Assembly (NCBI GenBank): GCA_023436825.1
Contig: JAEZHS010000238.1
Span: forward strand, 1 to 19,176
Origin: Pseudomonadota bacterium
Lineage (GTDB): Bacteria > Pseudomonadota > Alphaproteobacteria > Reyranellales > Reyranellaceae
DNA: 19,176 nucleotides
Direction: 5' to 3'
Shown: piece after piece, positions 15,075-19,176 of the stretch
Layout of the letters: every line of letters begins with the position of its first letter
Numbering within the stretch: position 1 is the first letter of the stretch
Program-made: the position numbers and the translations under genes
Notes under the pieces: model-generated
The model's database searches: none
The model's input: the letters and a program-made list of their open reading frames with translations, nothing else
What the model was told of the DNA's origin: nothing

Positions 15075-16247
15075 TCAAGAGTTCTCGCCGCGTCGAGGTG
15101 ATGGACGGCCAACCTTTCGCCCGTTCAGCGCGTGTTCGGCCAAGCCGACGACGCGGCGCGCATTGCCGGCCCAGGTGAAATCCCGGCGCAGCACCTCCTG
15201 TCGTGCCGCGGCTCCGAGGCGTGCGCGCAACGCCGCATCCCGCGCCAGGGTCTCAATGCACTGCCACATGTCCTCAGGGTTGGCCGGGTTGAACAGCAGA
15301 GCGGTGCGGCCGTCGTCCAGCACCTCGCGGATATTGGGCTGATCGGGGGCGACGATGGCTCGCCCTGCCGCCATGTATTCGAACAGCTTCAGCGGGGAGG
15401 CATAGGGCACCGAGGCCGGCTGCAGCGCGATATCGAAGCCGGCTACCAGACGCGGGACCTCCTGCCGCGTGGCGAGACCGGTGAAGCGCACGCGGTCGGC
15501 GACCCCGAGTTCTACGGCGAGCGATTCGAGGTCGACGCGCGCCGGCCCGTCCCCCACCACGGTGAGGTCGAGGCGGGGCGCTCCCTGCCAGGCAGCAAGC
15601 CCGCGCAGCACCTCGTCAAGCCCATGCCAATGGCGCACAAAGCCGACAAAGCCGAGCTGCACCACCTCGCCCGCAGCTCTGGCGGGCAGCCTGGTGAAAT
15701 CCTCGAGATCAATGCCGTTCGGCACGACCACGATGCGCCTGCGCGGCACGCCCGCCGCGTTCACCTGGCCTGCCAGCACCTCGGTGACCGGCAGTATGAT
15801 GTCCGCGCAGCGCCAGATGAAACGCTCTGCGGCATGGGCCAGCCGCTTCAGCCGAAGCCCGCTGAAGCGGATGCGTTCGTCCGCGAGCGGCGCATTGACT
15901 TCAAGCAACAGCGGCACGCCACAGCGCCAAGCCGTCCAGCTTCCCGCGACATGAAAAAGGTTGGCGCGCTCATAGACGATGTCTGGGCGGAAGGCCGACG
16001 CCGCGCGCGCGAGCCGCGCGGTGGAGATGAGCCCATAGGCCATCTCCGCCAACTCGCCCAGCACCCCGGGCAGGAAGCGACGGATGCGCGCGAGGGGACT
16101 CTCGCCGCCTAGTGCCACGGCGTCATAGGCCGGCGGGCCGACGACGCAGACCTCATGCCCGGCAGCGCGCAGTGCGGCGACCAGCGCCTCGATATGCACG
16201 CCCATACCATCGTGGGACTGGATGCGATGGCTGTAGAGGATACGCAC
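15075..16247 (-). CDS. Glycosyltransferase family 4 (GT-B fold)
   Basis: This 390-residue retaining glycosyltransferase begins RILYSHRIQSHDGMGVHIEA (about 2-21), whose glycine-containing loop precedes the first helix of the GT-B fold. LLLEVNAPLADER (about 113-125) is typical of family-4 members acting in exopolysaccharide loci. Then come VVPNGIDLEDF (174-184), LGFVGFVRHWHGLDEVLRG (about 198-216) and LTVVGDGPARVDLE (228-241). SPLKLFEYMAAGRAIVAPD (284-302) is the donor-binding region in its K-x-x-E-Y-M-A form. The start is GTG at 16247, one base after the stop of the DUF218-like gene, with GGGG about nine bases upstream. It is the last gene of the right-hand operon. Its C-terminal tail is basic and may be longer than usual. 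Confidence 0.92.
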   Translation of the reverse strand: MRILYSHRIQSHDGMGVHIEALVAALRAAGHEVCVVGPPAYDAVALGGESPLARIRRFLPGVLGELAEMAYGLISTARLARAASAFRPDIVYERANLFHVAGSWTAWRCGVPLLLEVNAPLADERIRFSGLRLKRLAHAAERFIWRCADIILPVTEVLAGQVNAAGVPRRRIVVVPNGIDLEDFTRLPARAAGEVVQLGFVGFVRHWHGLDEVLRGLAAWQGAPRLDLTVVGDGPARVDLESLAVELGVADRVRFTGLATRQEVPRLVAGFDIALQPASVPYASPLKLFEYMAAGRAIVAPDQPNIREVLDDGRTALLFNPANPEDMWQCIETLARDAALRARLGAAARQEVLRRDFTWAGNARRVVGLAEHALNGRKVGRPSPRRGENS

Positions 16248-16248
16248 G

Positions 16249-16986
16249 CTAGAACCCCATCCACTGCGCCAGCAGCCCCGTCCATTCGCGCAAGGCGAAC
16301 CAACTCATCGCCAGATGGTCGGGGCGCGGCATCCAATCGGCGAGCCGGCCGTCCGGAATGCGCTCGGCGCGCACCGCCGCCGGCCAGGCGATGAGACTCG
16401 TGCGGTCGACTTCTGCCAGCGCCCGCCGCATGTGCCATGCGTGGGTGACCAGCAGCACCGAAGCGATGCCTTCTGGCGCCAGGATCGCGGCGCTGCGGGC
16501 GGCGTTCTCGGCGGTGTTGTGCGCCGCCGGTTCCACCCAGCGCACCGGCACGCGGAAGGATTGCTCAAGCGTTTTTCGCATCAGTTCCGCCAGCGGCGGC
16601 GCGCCGGGCGCGGTAACGCCAGCGGTGACCAGCAGCGGCAGGCCGGTCTCACGCCGCAGATCGACCGCCCGGCGGAGCCTCTCGAGTGTCAGCGGCCCGA
16701 CATCGGCGCCGTCCGGCCCGGTGCGCGTCTCGGCACCCAACACGAGGATGGCGGCTGGCGGTGGCACACCTGTCGGCCGTGCTGGGGCGTCGAGCGACAA
16801 CAGCAACAGGCCGGAGACCAGCGGCGTAGACAGCGCCAGCAGCAGCGCGCCGGCGAGCACGGCCACCCAGCCCCCGATGCGCGTGCCGCGCAGCGCCGCG
16901 AAGCCGCCGAGCAACACGGCCAGCATCAGCGAGACCGGCGGCACCGCCAGAGTGCCGACCAGCCCGCGCACGAGATCGGCACTCAT
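16249..16986 (-). CDS. DUF218 (YdcF/ElyC/SanA-like) membrane protein
   Basis: This 245-residue protein has two N-terminal membrane segments (about 10-32 and 38-65) followed by a DUF218 domain. The domain shows the expected landmarks: AAILVLGAETRTGP (about 78-91), TLERLRRAVDLRRETGLPLL (100-119) with TAG after it, HNTAENA (156-162), and LLVTHAWHMRRA (178-189). This matches the ElyC/YdcF group, in which some members affect envelope and lipid-carrier metabolism; the biochemical activity of the domain is not settled. The start is the ATG at 16986, overlapping the stop of the flippase gene as ATGA; a reading from 17016 adds ten residues with no support. Placement between a flippase and a glycosyltransferase suggests a role in assembly or lipid-carrier handling, which is inference. 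Confidence 0.87.
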   Translation of the reverse strand: MSADLVRGLVGTLAVPPVSLMLAVLLGGFAALRGTRIGGWVAVLAGALLLALSTPLVSGLLLLSLDAPARPTGVPPPAAILVLGAETRTGPDGADVGPLTLERLRRAVDLRRETGLPLLVTAGVTAPGAPPLAELMRKTLEQSFRVPVRWVEPAAHNTAENAARSAAILAPEGIASVLLVTHAWHMRRALAEVDRTSLIAWPAAVRAERIPDGRLADWMPRPDHLAMSWFALREWTGLLAQWMGF

Positions 16987-18437
16987 GCGGCGCGGCTCCG
17001 GCGACGGAGCAGCCACATCACCAGGGATTCAATCTCGGCATGCAGCGGATGCCCGCTCGCGCGCAGCGCGAGGAAGGTAGCGGCGGCGGAGACCGGCGCC
17101 GCGACGAACAGCGCAGCGACCGGAAGGTCCAGGCGGAAGCCATAGACGCACATCGCTGCCAATGGCCCGGTGGCGGAGGCAAGGGCCACTACCGCGCCGG
17201 GCGCCACAGCGCCGAAGATCTCACGCCAGCGCATACCGGCATGGCGCCGGATCACCGAGACCACGACGAAGGTCTGCAAAGGCGCGGTGATCCAACTCGA
17301 GGCCGCCACCGCCTCCAGGCTGTGCATTGCGGCAAAGGCAAGAACGGCAAGGCTCGGCGGTACGGTGATCAGGCTGGTGGTCAGCGTGTCCCGCACGCGG
17401 CCCAGCACGACGAGGGTGGGGTAGCTGAGGAAAGCCGGCACCATCCAGAACATGCCACCGGCCATCAGCCGGACCAGATGAGGCACCTCGTGCCATTGCG
17501 GGCCGAGCAGAAGCATCACCAGCGGGTCGGCGAGCAGGATAAGGCACACCAGCGCTGGCCACTGCACCGCCGCCATATGGCGCAACCCGAGCAGATAGGG
17601 TTCGACCACCGTGCCACCCCGACGGACATGCTCGGCCAGCGCCGGCAACAGCACCGGATTCAGAGCGCTGACAAGAAGCCTGTCCGGCAACTGGCATATG
17701 GTCTGGGCGCGGTCGTAGAGGCCGACCGGCACCACGCCAAGCAGCCGGCCGAGCAATAGCTGCGCGGCGTTGTTGTGCAGCACGTTGACGAAGACCGTCG
17801 CACTCGACCAGCCGCCGAAGGCCAACGCAGGACGCCAGCCGGAAAGGGTTGGGCGGAAGGCCCAAGGCATCGGGCGGGCGAGGTTGTATGCTGCGGCGCG
17901 CACGAGCCCTGAGGCGAGGATGCCCCAGGCCGGCGATGCCGCGCCGAAGCCTTGCCAGGCGAGAAACAGCAGCACGCCGACCTGCACGCCGGTGGCTATG
18001 AGGGTGATGACCGCCAAGGTGTGGAACGCCATGTCCCGCCGCAACATCGCGGAAGATGGGCTGCCGAGAGGGTTGGTCAGGCTGGCCGCGGCAATGATCA
18101 GGATAACGCCGGTGAGTTCCGACTCGTCGAAGAAGGCGGCGGCGGGCAGCGCTGCGGCGGCGAGCATCAGCGCACAACCCAGCGAAATGAACAGCATCAC
18201 CGTGACGGCGCCGCGCACCGTCTCTCGCGACAATTCACGTAGTTGCACCAGGTAGCTGCCGGTTCCGAATTCCCGCAGCACGTCCACCAGGCCAACCAGG
18301 ATGGTGGCCAGCGCGAAGACGCCGAAATCGCGGGGCGTGAGCAGCCGTGACGCCCCGGCCATGCCGGCCAAGCCGATGGCATAGGCACCGTAGCGCTCTA
18401 CGGCGGAGAAGGCGATCGAGCGGCGCAGCCCGTTCAT
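16983..18437 (-). CDS. Wzx-type polysaccharide flippase (PST/MATE-like)
   Basis: This 484-residue integral membrane protein should move the undecaprenyl-linked oligosaccharide from the cytoplasmic to the periplasmic face. It begins SIAFSAVERYGAYAIGLAGM, followed by SRLLTPRDFGVFALATILVG (about 30-50), the usual first-helix region of lipopolysaccharide-type PST flippases. About twelve to fourteen hydrophobic segments follow. VNVLHNNAAQLLLGRLLGVV and GLYDRAQTICQLPDRLL, in the middle, are strongly typical of Wzx/WzxC-type proteins. The length is normal for the family. The start is the ATG at 18437, three bases after the stop of the upstream family-2 gene, with CGAGG upstream. A longer open frame to 18746 is rejected because it lies over that gene. 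The flippase and the ligase-like protein at 7856 are the two membrane transport/polymerisation components seen here. Confidence 0.92.
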   Translation of the reverse strand: MNGLRRSIAFSAVERYGAYAIGLAGMAGASRLLTPRDFGVFALATILVGLVDVLREFGTGSYLVQLRELSRETVRGAVTVMLFISLGCALMLAAAALPAAAFFDESELTGVILIIAAASLTNPLGSPSSAMLRRDMAFHTLAVITLIATGVQVGVLLFLAWQGFGAASPAWGILASGLVRAAAYNLARPMPWAFRPTLSGWRPALAFGGWSSATVFVNVLHNNAAQLLLGRLLGVVPVGLYDRAQTICQLPDRLLVSALNPVLLPALAEHVRRGGTVVEPYLLGLRHMAAVQWPALVCLILLADPLVMLLLGPQWHEVPHLVRLMAGGMFWMVPAFLSYPTLVVLGRVRDTLTTSLITVPPSLAVLAFAAMHSLEAVAASSWITAPLQTFVVVSVIRRHAGMRWREIFGAVAPGAVVALASATGPLAAMCVYGFRLDLPVAALFVAAPVSAAATFLALRASGHPLHAEIESLVMWLLRRRSRAA

Positions 18438-18439
18438 GC

Positions 18440-19176
18440 TCAGCCTCGTTGTCCGCTGCTGATTGCAGCGGAGTGCATTGGCGTCGCTCCACCCTTCTTG
18501 GGATCCGAGGATAGCGGCATGGCAGCGTGTTGCCGTTGCGCGGCGGGTAAGCGGGCGGTGTTGCGCAGCAGCCTTTCGCGCGCACGCCCGGCCGCCTGCC
18601 ACATGGTCGGACCGGCCAGCCGGCGAGCGTGGAAGCGCCAACTCAGCAGGCGCCCGGGCAGCCCCGGGGCGGCCTCGCGCGCCATCGCGCGCAGCGACGT
18701 CACATCGGCGGCGGGGTCCCTGACGAGCGCGCGGTTCGCAAACCACAGCATCTCGGCTGCGAGGCGGCGAAACACCTGCGCCTCGAGCCGGGCGGCATCG
18801 GGCAGCGTCGCACCGTGGCGCACGAAGAAGTCGCGGAACATGGCTGTGCGTTGGCGGAAATCGCCGAGCATCAACCCGTCATAGGCGCCGTACTGCATGT
18901 TGGAGGCATGGATACGGGTGAAAGCCTGCACGGCATCGACGAAGCCGACCTCGCCGAGAGTGGCGAGGCGCAGCCACATGTGCATGTCCCCCGAATGCGG
19001 CAGGGCAGGATCGTAATGTCCCACCACCTTGTGACAGCGCGTGCGCACAATGGCGGTGCCGGTGTCCACCGGATTTACTGGCCGATCACACTGCGCCTCG
19101 ATATAGGCGCGGCCGGTGCGCCAGCGGGTGGGCGCCGCCCCCGCGGGGGGCGTTGTGGGGCAGGGGGTTCCCTCGC
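18440..19176 (-). CDS. Glycosyltransferase family 2, C-terminal part (N-terminus beyond window)
   Basis: About 244 residues are visible and the frame stays open to the right edge, so the N-terminal GT-A half with the nucleotide-binding and DxD motifs is missing. The family call rests on paralogy with the gene at 4183-5238. Here AYIEAQCDRPVNPVDTGTAI aligns with the region before SVNCAIATATAVV there; ALPHSGDMHMWLRLA aligns with SLPHAGDYEMWLRLA, and FTRIHASNMQYG with YSRIHQKNMRHG. A GTG at 19069 could be mistaken for a start, but the conserved region extends upstream of it. The gene is followed at once by the flippase gene, so it is an upstream member of the same operon. The C-terminal tail of about 60 residues has no conserved motif. 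Confidence 0.85.
   Translation of the reverse strand, partial: EGTPCPTTPPAGAAPTRWRTGRAYIEAQCDRPVNPVDTGTAIVRTRCHKVVGHYDPALPHSGDMHMWLRLATLGEVGFVDAVQAFTRIHASNMQYGAYDGLMLGDFRQRTAMFRDFFVRHGATLPDAARLEAQVFRRLAAEMLWFANRALVRDPAADVTSLRAMAREAAPGLPGRLLSWRFHARRLAGPTMWQAAGRARERLLRNTARLPAAQRQHAAMPLSSDPKKGGATPMHSAAISSGQRG

Noticed and set aside
14809..15112. Possible insertion-sequence remnant in the 600-base gap
   Set aside because: Overlapping short minus frames were checked for transposase motifs. No DDE-like pattern, terminal inverted repeats or target duplication could be seen.
15132..16112. Plus-strand open frame of 326 codons
   Set aside because: Antisense to the family-4 transferase, with no motifs, signal peptide or plausible ribosome site.
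18438..18746. Upstream extension of the flippase frame
   Set aside because: It overlaps the conserved family-2 gene in another frame. The ATG at 18437 has a ribosome site and begins the normal Wzx first helix.

Overview
The window is GC-rich (roughly two thirds by eye) and holds most of a surface- or exopolysaccharide biosynthesis locus, probably from an alphaproteobacterium. The lineage hint is the GlmS N-terminus at the left edge, which resembles Rhodospirillales-type sequences from memory. Genus cannot be fixed from this sequence. There are no rRNA or tRNA genes, CRISPR arrays, or recognisable intact insertion sequences.

Layout, left to right. (1) 1-127: 5' end of glmS on the minus strand. 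(2) 344-1572: a decayed fragment of a beta-helix protein gene (minus), abutting an intact secreted beta-helix protein gene (plus). (3) 1611-5238: an acyltransferase-3 gene (minus), a roughly 490-base stretch without a gene, and two family-2 glycosyltransferase genes that converge with overlapping 3' ends. (4) 5278-10188, all minus: read in the direction of transcription, a family-25 glycosyltransferase, a 41-codon small membrane protein gene, an O-antigen-ligase-like polymerase/ligase, a frameshifted beta-helix pseudogene, and a family-4 glycosyltransferase. (5) 10341-14475, minus, tightly overlapping: a Gfo/Idh/MocA plus SDR fusion enzyme, a family-4 glycosyltransferase, and an unassigned GT-A-like transferase. 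(6) 14476-15074: about 600 bases without a gene, with a tandem 16-base repeat. (7) 15075-19176, minus: a family-2 glycosyltransferase cut by the window edge, a Wzx-type flippase, a DUF218/ElyC-like membrane protein, and a family-4 glycosyltransferase.

The genes fit a Wzx/Wzy-type pathway. GlmS supplies GlcN-6-P for UDP-GlcNAc, and the two-domain oxidoreductase/epimerase probably makes a rarer nucleotide sugar. Seven glycosyltransferase candidates build a lipid-linked unit, the flippase moves it across the inner membrane, and the ligase-like protein polymerises or transfers it. The acyltransferase and the exported beta-helix proteins could modify the product. The initiating sugar-phosphate transferase, chain-length regulator and outer-membrane export genes are not in the window, so the locus is incomplete here.

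The least ordinary elements are three copies of one exported beta-helix family in different states of decay, the translationally coupled 41-residue membrane protein before the ligase, the Gfo/Idh-SDR fusion, and a ligase resembling the exosortase-A-associated type with no exosortase in view.
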